Part shown: positions 24,098-33,053 of the stretch, one piece after another
Layout of the letters: every line of letters begins with the position of its first letter
How positions within the stretch are numbered: the first letter of the stretch is position 1
Assembly (NCBI RefSeq): GCF_017603825.1
Contig: NZ_CP072014.1
Location: 4,030,001-4,094,000, forward strand
Reading direction: 5' to 3'
Length of the DNA: 64,000 bases
Source of the DNA: Arthrobacter crystallopoietes
GTDB taxonomy: Bacteria; Actinomycetota; Actinomycetes; Actinomycetales; Micrococcaceae
Made by a program: the position numbers and the translations under genes
Notes under the pieces: generated by a model
Told to the model about the DNA's origin: nothing
What the model saw: only the letters and a program-made list of their open reading frames with translations
The model's database searches: none

Positions 24098-24147
24098 GAA
24101 CGAGGTCCAGCCCGCGCTAGGATTCGCGCTCACAAGGCTGACCGGGA

Positions 24148-24191
24148 AACGACGCCGGCCGATCGCTGTGAGGCGACCGGCCGGCGTCGTT
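24148..24191. terminator. Bidirectional terminator between GH4 gene and monooxygenase
   Basis: A perfect 14-bp inverted repeat (AACGACGCCGGCCG and its complement) encloses a loop with a further TCGC/GCGA pairing. On the plus strand CTTTATTGCTT follows. It lies between two convergent genes and can end transcripts from both sides. Confidence 0.8.
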
Positions 24192-24236
24192 CTTTATTGC
24201 TTCTGCCGTAGATTCCCCTGGACGGGAATTGCCCGG

Positions 24237-26027
24237 CTAGCGCGCGTGGTGGGACTGCTGCAGTTCGTACACCGGCGTCTCCAGACCTTCCATCCGGGCC
24301 TTCAGCTGGAGGGCCAGGTAGGTGGAGTAGTGCCGGCTCTGGTGCAGGTTGCCGCCGTGGATCCACAGGTTCTCCACATTCGTGGGCTTCCACATGTTGC
24401 GCAGTTCGCCCTCCCAGGGTCCCGGATCCTTGGGCGTGTCGGAACCGTATCCCCAGCATTTGCCCACCTGGTTGGCCACCTCCGGCGACACCAAGTCCGC
24501 CAGCCAACCATTCATTGAGCCGAAGCCGGTGGCGTAGACGATCAGGTCCGCCTCCAGCTCCGTGCCGTCGTCGAGCACCACGGCATTGCCGGTAATCTTG
24601 TCCACCTGCCCGTTGGCCAGCTTGACCCGGCCGTCGATGATCAACTGGGAGGCGCCTACGTCGATGTAGTAGCCAGAGCCCCGACGCAGGTACTTCACGA
24701 ACAGGCCGGAACCGTCTTCGCCGAAGTCCAGGTCAAAGCCCGCGGCCTTGAGCTGGGAGTAGAACTCTGCGTCACGTTCTGCCATCTTCTCGTAGACCGG
24801 TTTCTGCGCGTCCGGCAGGATCCGGTACGGCAGCGAGGCGAAGAGCATGTCGGCCTTCTCCGTGGTCACACCATTGGCCAGCGCCTTTTCCGAGTACAGA
24901 TCGCCCAGCCCCAGGTCCATCAGCGATTCGCTGCGGGAGATGTGCGTGGAGGAACGTTGCACCATCGTCACGTCCGCACCGTGCTCCCACAGGTCGGCGC
25001 AGATGTCATGCGCGGAGTTGTTGGAGCCGATGACCACGGCCTTCTTGCCGGTCCAGTCCCCGCCACCGGGGTGCCGGGAGGAATGGTGCTGCTGGCCCAG
25101 GAAGGAGTCCGCGCCGTCGAACTTCGGGATGTTGGGGTAACCGGAAACGCCGAGGGCGAAGACCAATTGCTTCGGCCGCAACGTGACCGGTTCGCCGTCG
25201 CGTACAACGTCCACGATCCACTCGCCTGCGGCCTCATCGAACCGGGCCTTGGTGCACTCCGTGCCGGACCAGTAATTCAGCTCCATAATCCGCGTGTAGT
25301 GCTCCAGCCAGTCCCCGATCTTGTCCTTGGCTGCGAAGACCGGCCAGTCATCCGGGAACTTCAGGTACGGGAGGTGGTCGTACCAGACCGGATCGTGCAG
25401 GTGCAGGGACTTGTACCGGTTGCGCCAGGAGTCCCCCGGCCGCTGGTTCTTCTCGATGATGATGGTGGGCACGCCGAGCCGCCGCAGCCGCGCCGCCAGC
25501 CCGATCCCGCCCTGCCCACCGCCGGCAATCACGGTGTAGGGCTGCTCCTCGTAGCCGAGCCGGGCCTCCTGCTCCTCCTTCAGTTCCAGCCAGGACTTGC
25601 GGCCCTTGGTGATGTGGTGCGCTACGCCCTTGTCCCGGTTTGGCCCCTTTTTCTCCTCGAACCCCTTGAGCTCCTGCATGGTGGTCAGCAAGGTCCAGCA
25701 TTTGCCGTCGCGCAGCCGCAGATGGGCCCAGCCTCGGGCGGTCCCGGTCTCGAAATTGACCCAGGCCTCGGTCGCCGCCGCGTCCCCGGTGGCGACCTCC
25801 GCCAGCTTCCAGCCGGAGGGCTGCACATCGGCCAGCCTGGCTTCAAGCATCCGCCGGATCTCCGCCTTGCCTTCCAGGGTCTTCAGGTTCCAGGTGAAGG
25901 AAACAAAGTCCCGCCAGAAACACTCGTCATCGAAGAGTTCCAGTGCGCCGTCGATATTTCCGGCCTGCAGCGCTTCGTCCAGGTTGTCCAGCCACGCCTG
26001 CGCGACGTCGTTCGGTGAATCCGCCAT
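24237..26027 (-). CDS. Flavin-containing monooxygenase with N-terminal NTF2-like domain
   Basis: A 596-aa protein. Residues 1-130 look like an NTF2/SnoaL-type alpha+beta domain (DSPNDVAQAWLDNLDEALQ onward). The rest is a two-dinucleotide-fold oxidoreductase with the FAD motif VIAGGGQGGIGLAARL, the NADPH motif VVIGSNNSAHDICADLW and the late ATGFGSMNGWL motif of flavin monooxygenases. Such enzymes insert oxygen into ketones, amines or sulfides; the substrate is unknown. ATG 26027 is chosen over GTG 26033 because the AAAGGAG ribosome-binding site overlaps the latter. The divergent GAF-domain regulator is its likely controller. Confidence 0.87.
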   Translation of the reverse strand: MADSPNDVAQAWLDNLDEALQAGNIDGALELFDDECFWRDFVSFTWNLKTLEGKAEIRRMLEARLADVQPSGWKLAEVATGDAAATEAWVNFETGTARGWAHLRLRDGKCWTLLTTMQELKGFEEKKGPNRDKGVAHHITKGRKSWLELKEEQEARLGYEEQPYTVIAGGGQGGIGLAARLRRLGVPTIIIEKNQRPGDSWRNRYKSLHLHDPVWYDHLPYLKFPDDWPVFAAKDKIGDWLEHYTRIMELNYWSGTECTKARFDEAAGEWIVDVVRDGEPVTLRPKQLVFALGVSGYPNIPKFDGADSFLGQQHHSSRHPGGGDWTGKKAVVIGSNNSAHDICADLWEHGADVTMVQRSSTHISRSESLMDLGLGDLYSEKALANGVTTEKADMLFASLPYRILPDAQKPVYEKMAERDAEFYSQLKAAGFDLDFGEDGSGLFVKYLRRGSGYYIDVGASQLIIDGRVKLANGQVDKITGNAVVLDDGTELEADLIVYATGFGSMNGWLADLVSPEVANQVGKCWGYGSDTPKDPGPWEGELRNMWKPTNVENLWIHGGNLHQSRHYSTYLALQLKARMEGLETPVYELQQSHHAR

Positions 26028-26103
26028 GTCCACTCCTTTGTGTCAATTGCTCGTGTCCTGAGGGTCGCAACAGCTTCGGCGGTACGCGTATGCTGGTGCG
26101 AAC

Positions 26104-26117
26104 GTGATCGACATCAC
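26104..26117. promoter_or_regulatory. Inverted repeat in the monooxygenase-regulator intergenic region
   Basis: GTGAT-CGAC-ATCAC is a perfect dyad in the 176-bp divergent region, 87-100 bp before the regulator start. It is a candidate operator for the regulator; nothing else stands out in this gap. Confidence 0.35.
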
Positions 26118-26203
26118 CAGTGTCAGCCCGCGGGGGTTGCAACGGCGTTACACGGCGGCCGCACCCCGTTCACTCCGGCTGGCATCGAACGAAGGAGCCA
26201 CGG

Positions 26204-27556
26204 TTGCCTGCAAGCCCGCCCTATCCAACTACGGGTGCTGCGTTGGAACCGGGGCTGCGTTTCACTGCGCCGCGTGAGTACGCCCGGTTGCTGCGCACCG
26301 CGCACGAACAGGTCATCGGCGGGGTGCACCGTCCTGAAATTCCTTCCGCTTTGGTCGCCTCGTGGCGTCGCTCCATGGCCTTGGGCATCGACCCGGATCA
26401 GCACAGCCCCCGGCACCTGCACGATCCGGCCGACGTCGCCGATCTCCGCCGCGGCCACCGTCTCCAGACAACGCTGCCCGCGCTCACAGACCTGCTGGCC
26501 GAAGATGGCGTCGACGGACGGCACCTGCTCATCATCACGGATGCGCAGGGCGAGGTGCTGTGGCGGATCGGCAGTGCCTCGGTGCTGCGCAGGGCTGACT
26601 CGCTGGAGTTTATCGAGGGTGCGGACTGGTCCGAGGCCGGCATCGGTACCAACGCCATCAGCCAGGCTCTGACCACGGGCGCTCCGGTCCAGCTGTTCTC
26701 CGCCGAGCATCTGGTCCGCACCCACCACGAATGGGCTTGCACGGCGGCGCCGATCCGGGATCCGCGAACCGGCCGCATCCTCGGAGTGCTGGATGTCTCC
26801 GGACCGTTGGACACGCTGACCACGGACAGTCTGCGCATGGTGCGCTGCGGCGTCCGGGTGGCCGAGGAACTGCTGGCAAAGCACGACGACGGCGCGCGGG
26901 CTACAGCTTCCGCCATTCCACCGGAGCGCCGCAAGGCTTCCCGTGGGCCTGCCGCCGAGCAATCGTCCGAGGGTGTGCGGTTGGAACTGTTGGGCGACAA
27001 GCCTGCCGCAGTGCTAGCCAATGGCTCGCAGGTTCCCCTGACATTGCGACGGGCCGAGATCCTGGCACTGCTGGATTCCCGCAGACAGGGTTGGAGCGCG
27101 GACGAGCTTGCGTTCGAGCTGTACGGCGACACAGGCACGCCCTCAACGGTCCGCATAGAAATGCACCGGATCCGAGCTGCGCTCGGCAATGCCGTCGCGT
27201 CGTCGCCCTACAGGCTGACCGGGTCAAAGGAACGGGGTTCAGATGCCCGCCAGGTGATGGAACTGCTGCGCCAAGGCAAGCTACGCGAGGCGCTCGATGC
27301 CTATAGTGCGCCATTGCTGCCCCGCTCAAGTCTGCTCTGCGTGGAGCTCCTGCGCGAAGAACTGAACCTCGCCGTCGGCGCCGCCGTACGCGCCAGTGGC
27401 TCCGCCGAACTGATCAGCCGGTGGCTGGCCACGGACATGGGCTCGGGCGATGCCGGCGCTGTGGATGCTCTGGAACACCTGCTGGGCCCTTCGCACCCCC
27501 GATGCTCTGCCTTCCGCGCCCGGATCGATTTACTGGACCGGACTCTACGCAGCTGA
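26204..27556 (+). CDS. GAF-domain transcriptional regulator
   Basis: A 450-aa regulator. The first 240 residues carry the AcoR-type sensory region (WRRSMALGIDPD, EAGIGTNAIS, HHEWACTAAPIRDPRTGRILGVLDVSG) and the C-terminal part has a winged-helix-like domain (LTLRRAEILALL, SADELAFELYGDTGTPSTVR). There is no sigma-54 AAA+ domain, as in the actinobacterial relatives. TTG at 26204 is chosen because GAAGGAG lies 6 nt upstream; the frame is open earlier but lacks such a signal. It is divergent from the flavin monooxygenase and probably controls it in response to a small molecule. Confidence 0.8.
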   Translation: MPASPPYPTTGAALEPGLRFTAPREYARLLRTAHEQVIGGVHRPEIPSALVASWRRSMALGIDPDQHSPRHLHDPADVADLRRGHRLQTTLPALTDLLAEDGVDGRHLLIITDAQGEVLWRIGSASVLRRADSLEFIEGADWSEAGIGTNAISQALTTGAPVQLFSAEHLVRTHHEWACTAAPIRDPRTGRILGVLDVSGPLDTLTTDSLRMVRCGVRVAEELLAKHDDGARATASAIPPERRKASRGPAAEQSSEGVRLELLGDKPAAVLANGSQVPLTLRRAEILALLDSRRQGWSADELAFELYGDTGTPSTVRIEMHRIRAALGNAVASSPYRLTGSKERGSDARQVMELLRQGKLREALDAYSAPLLPRSSLLCVELLREELNLAVGAAVRASGSAELISRWLATDMGSGDAGAVDALEHLLGPSHPRCSAFRARIDLLDRTLRS

Positions 27557-27565
27557 CCGCAACGG

Positions 27566-27784
27566 CTAAAGACCCTTAAGATCGCGAAAGGCTTCGCGGA
27601 TGGCAACTTCGTGGGCGACTGCGTTGAACCTAAACACGGTTTCAGCGTCCGCTACCAGACGTTCATTGCATTCGCGAAAGAGTTCCTCATTCACCCGCCT
27701 CTGCAAAACTTCCAGAGCCGGCTCCGACAGGGTTGAAAGATCTTTCGGAAACTCGTCCGATGGCTTTAGAGCAGAGAACGGCAT
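27566..27784 (-). CDS. Small hypothetical protein, 72 aa
   Basis: A charged, helical 72-aa protein without known motifs: MPFSALKPSDEFPKDLS at the start and a coiled-coil-like middle (EPALEVLQRRVNEELFRECN). The ATG at 27784 is preceded by GAAGGGA at about 7 nt. It converges on the GAF regulator with 9 nt between stop codons. Its function is unknown, but the ribosome-binding signal and amino-acid composition support a real gene. Confidence 0.6.
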   Translation of the reverse strand: MPFSALKPSDEFPKDLSTLSEPALEVLQRRVNEELFRECNERLVADAETVFRFNAVAHEVAIREAFRDLKGL

Positions 27785-27960
27785 GACAGATCCCTTCTCC
27801 AGCTACCCCGCGCTGGGCCTCCTCAGTGATTTCGGCGAACGGCTGATGCCGTGTCGACTTCTCCATTTGACCGCCGTTCCGCCAAACTGGCAATAGTCAT
27901 CGCAGGGGAAATCTGCAGACCGTCGGATACTGCCTGCCATTGCCGAAAATAGCACCGGCA

Positions 27961-27992
27961 GGAGCGTCTGCGGACAGGTTCGTAGACGCTCC
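27961..27992 (+). promoter_or_regulatory. Hairpin upstream of the MmcQ-like gene
   Basis: GGAGCGTCT and AGACGCTCC form a perfect 9-bp stem with a 14-nt loop, just before the AAAGG ribosome-binding sequence of the gene at 28018. It may be a 5-prime-UTR structure. The rest of the 233-bp gap (27785-28017) shows nothing clear. Confidence 0.4.
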
Positions 27993-28017
27993 CCCAACGG
28001 CGTGCAAAGGTAGTCCC

Positions 28018-28332
28018 ATGCAAACCCTGGACGACGTCCGCCGCATCTGCCTCTCATTTCCCGGAGTTACCGAAAGGCTCAGCTGGGGCAATCCGGCCTG
28101 GTTCGCGCGGACCCTGATGGCCCGCATCTGGGAAGATGGTGTGCTCACGGTCAAGACCCGGGAACGCGATGCCCTCGCCGGTACGTCCCCGGATATCTTC
28201 TTCTGGACGCCGCACCATGAACGCTCGCCCGAGCTGGTGCTGGTGCGGCTGGGTCGGATCTCCGCTGAGGAGCTGGCCGAGCTGCTGGACGATTCCTACC
28301 GCATCGCAGGTACGGTCAGGAAAGCCCGCTAA
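28018..28332 (+). CDS. MmcQ/YjbR-family protein
   Basis: A 104-aa protein with the family pattern RRICLSFPGVTERLSWGNPAWFARTLMARIW, then VLVRLGRISAEELAELLDDSY. The fold is CyaY-like and is often called a DNA-binding or hypothetical protein; the role is unknown. ATG 28018 follows AAAGG by about 8 nt. Its stop overlaps the stop of the convergent acetyltransferase gene. Confidence 0.82.
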   Translation: MQTLDDVRRICLSFPGVTERLSWGNPAWFARTLMARIWEDGVLTVKTRERDALAGTSPDIFFWTPHHERSPELVLVRLGRISAEELAELLDDSYRIAGTVRKAR

Positions 28333-28823
28333 TCCAGCTTCCGGTGCATCACGTGCAGCCCCACCAGCCCGTCAACCGGATGGTCGAAGGCGTCCGGAAT
28401 GGTCGCGAGGATTTCGAAGCCCAGTGACTGCCACAGTCGCACAGCCCTGACGTTGGAAGCAACAACGGCGTTGAACACCATCGCGCGGTAGCCGTCTGCC
28501 TGCGCCTGCTCCAGGACGTGGTTGGCCAAAGCCCTCGCGATGCCTTTGCCGCCGCGGCCCGGGTGCACCATAAACCCGGCGTTTGCAACCTGGGCCGCAG
28601 CCCCACCGTAGTTCGGGTGGAGCTCGGCTGTCCCGGCGACCGCACCGTCGTCGTCAATTGCGACAAAGGTGCGTCCCCGGCCGGACAGATGCAGCCACTT
28701 GGCGCGCAGCGACTCTTCCGAGCTGTCCGGGTCCAGGGTGTACGTCTCCCCCGCCCGGATGATCGGTTCCATGACGGACCAGATGCCGGCCCAGTCGGTG
28801 GACGTGGCGTCGCGGATGTGCAT
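28329..28823 (-). CDS. GNAT-family N-acetyltransferase
   Basis: A 164-aa acetyltransferase beginning MHIRDATSTDWAGIWSVMEP. The acetyl-CoA motif is VHPGRGGKGIARALANHVLE and the terminal SNVRAVRLWQSLGFEILATIPDAF motif is typical of the phosphinothricin-acetyltransferase-like branch. Substrate unknown. ATG at 28823 follows AGAGGAA. It lies downstream of the MMPL transporter on the opposite side of a 76-bp gap, on the same strand but transcribed away from it. Confidence 0.82.
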   Translation of the reverse strand: MHIRDATSTDWAGIWSVMEPIIRAGETYTLDPDSSEESLRAKWLHLSGRGRTFVAIDDDGAVAGTAELHPNYGGAAAQVANAGFMVHPGRGGKGIARALANHVLEQAQADGYRAMVFNAVVASNVRAVRLWQSLGFEILATIPDAFDHPVDGLVGLHVMHRKLD

Positions 28824-28899
28824 GTTGTTCCTCTTTCCAAGCCCGCCTGTCGGATAGCCGAATGGCGGGCGAAAGTTTCGGCTCGCCCGCCAAAAGCTG

Positions 28900-31518
28900 T
28901 TAGCGGACGGTCGCTTCCTCAAGCGTATCCGTGGCGCCGTGGGCAGCTGCGGAGGCAGGGCCGCCCGGAACCAGCTTCGCCCCTTCGACATCGACGTCCG
29001 GCAGGATCTTCTCCAGCCAGTTCGGCATCCACCACGCAGATTTGCCCAGCAGGTGCATGGCCGCGGGGATCAGCGTCATGCGCACCACGAAGGCATCCAG
29101 CAGCACGCCCAGCGCCAGCGCGAAGCCGATGGGCCGGACCATGGTCAGGTGGGAGAAGATGAAGCCGGCAAACACAGAGACCATGATGATCGCGGCGGCC
29201 GTGACCACCTTGGCGCCGTGGTTGAAACCGCTGACGACCGCGGCGCGCGCGTCCTCGCCGTGCGCAAATGATTCGCGCATGCCCGAGACCAGGAACATCT
29301 GGTAGTCCATCGCCAGGCCGAAGAGCACGCCTATCAGGATCATCGGCAGGAAGCTCAGGATCGGGCCCGGATGGTGGACGCCGAAAACCTCGCTCAGCCA
29401 GCCCCACTGGTAGATCGCCACGACGGCACCGAAGCTGGCTCCGAGCGACAGCAGGAAGCCGGCCGTCGCCAGCAGCGGCACCAGGATGGAGCGGAAGACC
29501 AGCAGCAGCAGGATCAGCGAGAGCCCGATGACAATGGCCAAGTAAATGGGCATGGCGTCGGCAAGTTTGTCCGAGACGTCGATTTGCATGGCGGGCTGGC
29601 CGGTCAGCGAAACGCCGACGCCGGTGGTCGCCTCGAGCGCGCTGGCTTCAGCGCGAAGGTTGTGGACTAGGTCCTCGGTACTCTCCGCTGCCGGACCTTC
29701 CTCCGGGATGACCTGCAGTACGGCGGTGCGGCCGTCCTCGCTGGTGCCGGTGGGCACCGCGGCGGAGACGTGGTCCATGGCGCGCAGTTCCTGCGACAGC
29801 TCCAGCAGCGCCTCGTCCTTGGCAGTGCCTTCAAGGCCTTCCGGCAGGTCAGCCACGATGATCAGCGGGCCGTTAATGCCTTCGCCAAAGTTCTCGCCGA
29901 GCTGCGTGTAGGCCTGGTACGCCGTGGAATCCGCAGGCTCGGAACTGCCGTCCGGCAGACCCAGACGCAGTTCGGCGGCGGGAACCGCCATGATTCCAAG
30001 AACGGCGACGCCGGCCACCAAGGACAGCCACGGATGCCGGGTGACGGCCTTGCCCCAGCTGCGCTTGGGGTCGTTGTGGAACTGCCCACCCGCCGTCGTT
30101 GTTTGAGCGGTATTTTCACTCACGGGTCCGCTCATTCCGGCCTTTGCCCACGCCCGCTTGGACAGAATCCGTTTGCCCATGATGGCCAGCATGGCCGGGG
30201 TCAACGTCAAAGCAACGACGACGGCGACCGCCACCGTCGCGGCACCGGCGAGTCCCAGCACGGTCAGGAACGGGATGCCCGGGACCGCGAGCGCGGCCAG
30301 GGCGATGATCACCGTCAGGCCCGCGAAAAGCACCGCGTTGCCCGAGGTTCCGGTGGCGCGGCCGATGGACTCGACCAGCGGGACGCCGGAGAGCAGCTGG
30401 GTGCGGTGGCGGTTGACGATGAAGAGCGAGTAGTCGATCCCCACGGCCAGACCGAGCATCAGGGCCAGGACCGGCGAGATCGAGCTCATTTCCACCACGC
30501 CGCTGAGCGCCATGGTTCCGCCGACGCCAACACCGACGCCGATGACCGCCATCAGCAGCGGCAGTCCGGCGGCGATGAGAGTGCCGAGCATGAGGATCAG
30601 GACGGCTGCGGCAACGGCAATACCGATGATCTCCGCGGCGCCGAAGAGCTGCGAAATGTCCTCGACGATGTCCTTGCTGTACTCCGCCTGCAGGCCCGGG
30701 ACGAGGCCCGCCTCGGTGATCTGCTGGACCTGGTCGCGGTCAGCCCTGGCGACCTCCATCAGGGGCTGCTCGAACTGGACCTGTACAAAGGCGGCGGAAG
30801 CGTCCTCGGAAACGAAGCGCAGGCCCTCGGAGGACTGCTGCTGCAGCTTGGCTGCTTCAAGCTCGGCGACGCCGGACTCATACTCCGCGCGGCCGTCTTC
30901 GAGCTGCTGCTCGGCTTCGGCCAACCGGTCCTGGGCCGCTTCCAGCTGTGCCCGCTGCGGCTCCAGCTGGGCGCGGGCCTGCTCCGCCATGGCAGTTTGG
31001 CCGGCCGCCTCGAGTTGCTGGATCTGTGCCTCGGCAGTCTCGAGCTGCTGCTGGGCCGGCGCAAGCTGAGCCTTGCCTGCGTCCAGTTCGGTCTGGCCTG
31101 CCTCCAGCTGCTGCTTGGCTGCGTCCAGCTCGGCTAGGCCGTCGTCGATCATTTCCGGCGCAGCGTCCAGGGAGCTCTGCAGTTCCAGCGGATCGGTGGC
31201 GCTCTTGACGGCGTCGTTGTCCGTGAGTTCCTCCGAGATCGCGGCGATCGCGTCTTCCTGCTCAGCAGTGAAGGCCTTGCCATCCTCAGTGGTGAAGACA
31301 ATGGTGCCGAGGCCGCCCGAGGCCTCGGGCATCTTCTCCTTCAACTCATCCAGCACGCCCTGCGCAGGGGTGCCGGGGATGGTGAAGCTGTTGGACAGCG
31401 TGCCGCTGAACGCAACGAGGGAACCGCCGACCGCCACCATGACGGCCAGCCAGGCGGAGACGAACCACCACCGCTTGCGGGCGGCGAACTTGCCAAGGGC
31501 ATACAGCAACGAGGCCAT
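28900..31518 (-). CDS. MMPL/RND-family transporter
   Basis: An 872-aa membrane exporter. The topology is classic: an N-terminal membrane helix, a large extracytoplasmic loop, five helices with the GLAVGIDYSLFIVNRHR signature near residue 370, a second extracytoplasmic loop and five more helices with LFGLAMDYQMFLVSGMR. The first loop holds a long Gln/Glu/Ala/Leu coiled coil (residues 130-225, LEAGQTELDAGKAQL repeats). Substrates of this branch are lipids or drugs. The ATG at 31518 lies 3 nt after the TetR stop, with AAGGA upstream, so both genes form one unit. Confidence 0.9.
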   Translation of the reverse strand: MASLLYALGKFAARKRWWFVSAWLAVMVAVGGSLVAFSGTLSNSFTIPGTPAQGVLDELKEKMPEASGGLGTIVFTTEDGKAFTAEQEDAIAAISEELTDNDAVKSATDPLELQSSLDAAPEMIDDGLAELDAAKQQLEAGQTELDAGKAQLAPAQQQLETAEAQIQQLEAAGQTAMAEQARAQLEPQRAQLEAAQDRLAEAEQQLEDGRAEYESGVAELEAAKLQQQSSEGLRFVSEDASAAFVQVQFEQPLMEVARADRDQVQQITEAGLVPGLQAEYSKDIVEDISQLFGAAEIIGIAVAAAVLILMLGTLIAAGLPLLMAVIGVGVGVGGTMALSGVVEMSSISPVLALMLGLAVGIDYSLFIVNRHRTQLLSGVPLVESIGRATGTSGNAVLFAGLTVIIALAALAVPGIPFLTVLGLAGAATVAVAVVVALTLTPAMLAIMGKRILSKRAWAKAGMSGPVSENTAQTTTAGGQFHNDPKRSWGKAVTRHPWLSLVAGVAVLGIMAVPAAELRLGLPDGSSEPADSTAYQAYTQLGENFGEGINGPLIIVADLPEGLEGTAKDEALLELSQELRAMDHVSAAVPTGTSEDGRTAVLQVIPEEGPAAESTEDLVHNLRAEASALEATTGVGVSLTGQPAMQIDVSDKLADAMPIYLAIVIGLSLILLLLVFRSILVPLLATAGFLLSLGASFGAVVAIYQWGWLSEVFGVHHPGPILSFLPMILIGVLFGLAMDYQMFLVSGMRESFAHGEDARAAVVSGFNHGAKVVTAAAIIMVSVFAGFIFSHLTMVRPIGFALALGVLLDAFVVRMTLIPAAMHLLGKSAWWMPNWLEKILPDVDVEGAKLVPGGPASAAAHGATDTLEEATVR

Positions 31519-31521
31519 GCG

Positions 31522-32160
31522 TCAGGAATCCTTCGAAAGTGAATTGAAGCCGGTGCGGAGCATCCCGATGCTCGCCAGCAGATACTTTTGGAATGCTCCC
31601 GTGTCCGGCGAGCGGCCGGCAGTTTCGGCGGCGGCTTCCCGCATGGCCGCCTGGCCGCAGGCGATCAGGGCACCGGCGAGCGAATTGATCAGCAGGTCGC
31701 TCTCGGAGCGGGATAAACGGACACGCAGGCCCTCTTCGAGTTTCTGCTGGGCCTTGTTCCAGACCTGTAGCTGCACCCGCTCCAGCTGGGGATCGTCCTC
31801 GCCCATGGCATAGATCTCGCAGAGCAGCGCCATCTGTTCCTGGGATACGTCCCCGCCCAAGGTGGCGAGCACGGCGTCCATGATCGGCTCGTCGGCCGGC
31901 CGGTCGTAGAGCTGGGCGAAGGCACCCTCCAGGAACTCCTCCACCGGACGCGTGAGCGCGGCCTCGATGGACGGGAAGTAATTGAAGAACGTGCGGCGGG
32001 AGATTCCGGCTTCTTCGGCCAGTTGGTCGACGGTGAAGCCGCCGGGCCCATGGGCACGGGCAAGGCTAAGCGCCGCCGTCGATATGGCGGTCCGGGTGGC
32101 GCGCTTGTTCAGCTCCCGCCGGCCGCCGGAGTCGGCTGGTGATAGTTGTTCGGATGGCAC
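31522..32160 (-). CDS. TetR-family regulator of the MMPL exporter
   Basis: A 212-aa repressor with the TetR DNA-binding domain: FTVDQLAEEAGISRRTFFNYFPS (helix-turn-helix at about residues 42-65) and a variable ligand-binding C-terminal domain. It lies directly upstream of the MMPL gene on the same strand, the usual layout for a self-regulating exporter operon. GTG at 32160 is preceded by TATCGT at 6 nt and no ribosome-binding sequence, so the transcript is probably leaderless. Confidence 0.88.
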   Translation of the reverse strand: MPSEQLSPADSGGRRELNKRATRTAISTAALSLARAHGPGGFTVDQLAEEAGISRRTFFNYFPSIEAALTRPVEEFLEGAFAQLYDRPADEPIMDAVLATLGGDVSQEQMALLCEIYAMGEDDPQLERVQLQVWNKAQQKLEEGLRVRLSRSESDLLINSLAGALIACGQAAMREAAAETAGRSPDTGAFQKYLLASIGMLRTGFNSLSKDS

Positions 32161-32178
32161 TCGTCTACGATAAACCTA

Positions 32179-32200
32179 AACTTGCACAGGATGCAAAGTT
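32179..32200. promoter_or_regulatory. Candidate TetR operator
   Basis: A near-palindrome of 22 bp with arms AACTTGCA and TGCAAAGTT lies about 20-40 bp upstream of the TetR start, over the expected -35 region of its promoter (the -10 TATCGT is at 32172-32167). This is the usual autoregulatory position. Confidence 0.6.
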
Positions 32201-32223
32201 GCACACGAGGCATTGTCTATCGG

Positions 32224-32790
32224 TCAGCCTTGGTAATTCACGAACCGTTTGACGTCGTCGAGCTCCTGCTGGAGATCTTCCATGGTCCGCTTGTAGCGCG
32301 CGAACTCAGCCTTCTGCCATTTCTTCTCGCGGTAGCTGGTGGCGAGGGCGAAAAGTGCCAACGGAATCACCACAAGGAATCCCCAGCCGGCCGCAGCGAA
32401 GAAGTCGAGAGCAACGGGAATGGCCTGCTGAATATCCCGGACATCATTGATCCTCGCCACGACGTCGTCCATGACAGAGTCGAGCGATTGCAGGTGCTGC
32501 CCAATCATCGGAGTGCCTGACAATGATGGGGCGGCCAGCGGAGCATTGTCAGACCAGCGTGGATCCCCCGGATGCGCAACCACGTAGATTCCGGAAGCGA
32601 TGTTGGCAGCAATGAAGGTGGTCACGGCCCCAAGGGCCCCCGCGAGCAGTTTTCGCGCCTGCCGCAGGTATTTTGGCAGATGCGACAGACGCTCACCCGG
32701 ATGCCACAGGTGCATCGACAGCCCCACAAGGATTGCCAGTATCCAGATGCCCGCGCTTAATACTTCGATACTGATTTCAGCCAGTGACAC
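32224..32790 (-). CDS. Hypothetical membrane protein
   Basis: About 188 aa with two or three membrane segments: SAGIWILAILVGLSMHLWH near the N-terminus, LLAGALGAVTTFIAANIASG around residue 60 and AAGWGFLVVIPLALFALATSY around residue 145. The C-terminus is a charged helix (YREKKWQKAEFARYKRTMED). No family is recognised. The start is uncertain: GTG 32790 follows TAGGAG at a long spacing of 11 nt, and TTG 32817 is an alternative. It lies upstream of, and on the same strand as, the TetR gene but with a promoter region between them. Confidence 0.6.
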   Translation of the reverse strand: MSLAEISIEVLSAGIWILAILVGLSMHLWHPGERLSHLPKYLRQARKLLAGALGAVTTFIAANIASGIYVVAHPGDPRWSDNAPLAAPSLSGTPMIGQHLQSLDSVMDDVVARINDVRDIQQAIPVALDFFAAAGWGFLVVIPLALFALATSYREKKWQKAEFARYKRTMEDLQQELDDVKRFVNYQG

Positions 32791-33053
32791 AGGAATAACC
32801 GCTCCTAGCAAATACAAGGTAGATTCTCAGCCTTGCAGGCCGTCGGCTCGCAGGGTGACCGCCAAAGGCCATGCATCAAGAAAAGGGTGAATGACCTAAG
32901 AAGAATAGGTGACCCGTCACTTACGACACGCCTCCACTGCGACTGTTACGGTCCGATTGAGATCATGCGTCGGCAGGCAAGCATTGAGGGATGGCTTCCC
33001 CGCGGTACGGGCGGCTCTGGCCCACGGACGTGGCGAACTGTCAGGATGGATTC

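Noticed and set aside
29770-31137. A 455-codon plus-strand frame rich in Gln, Arg and His
   Set aside because: Antisense to the MMPL exporter coiled-coil and helices; no motif.
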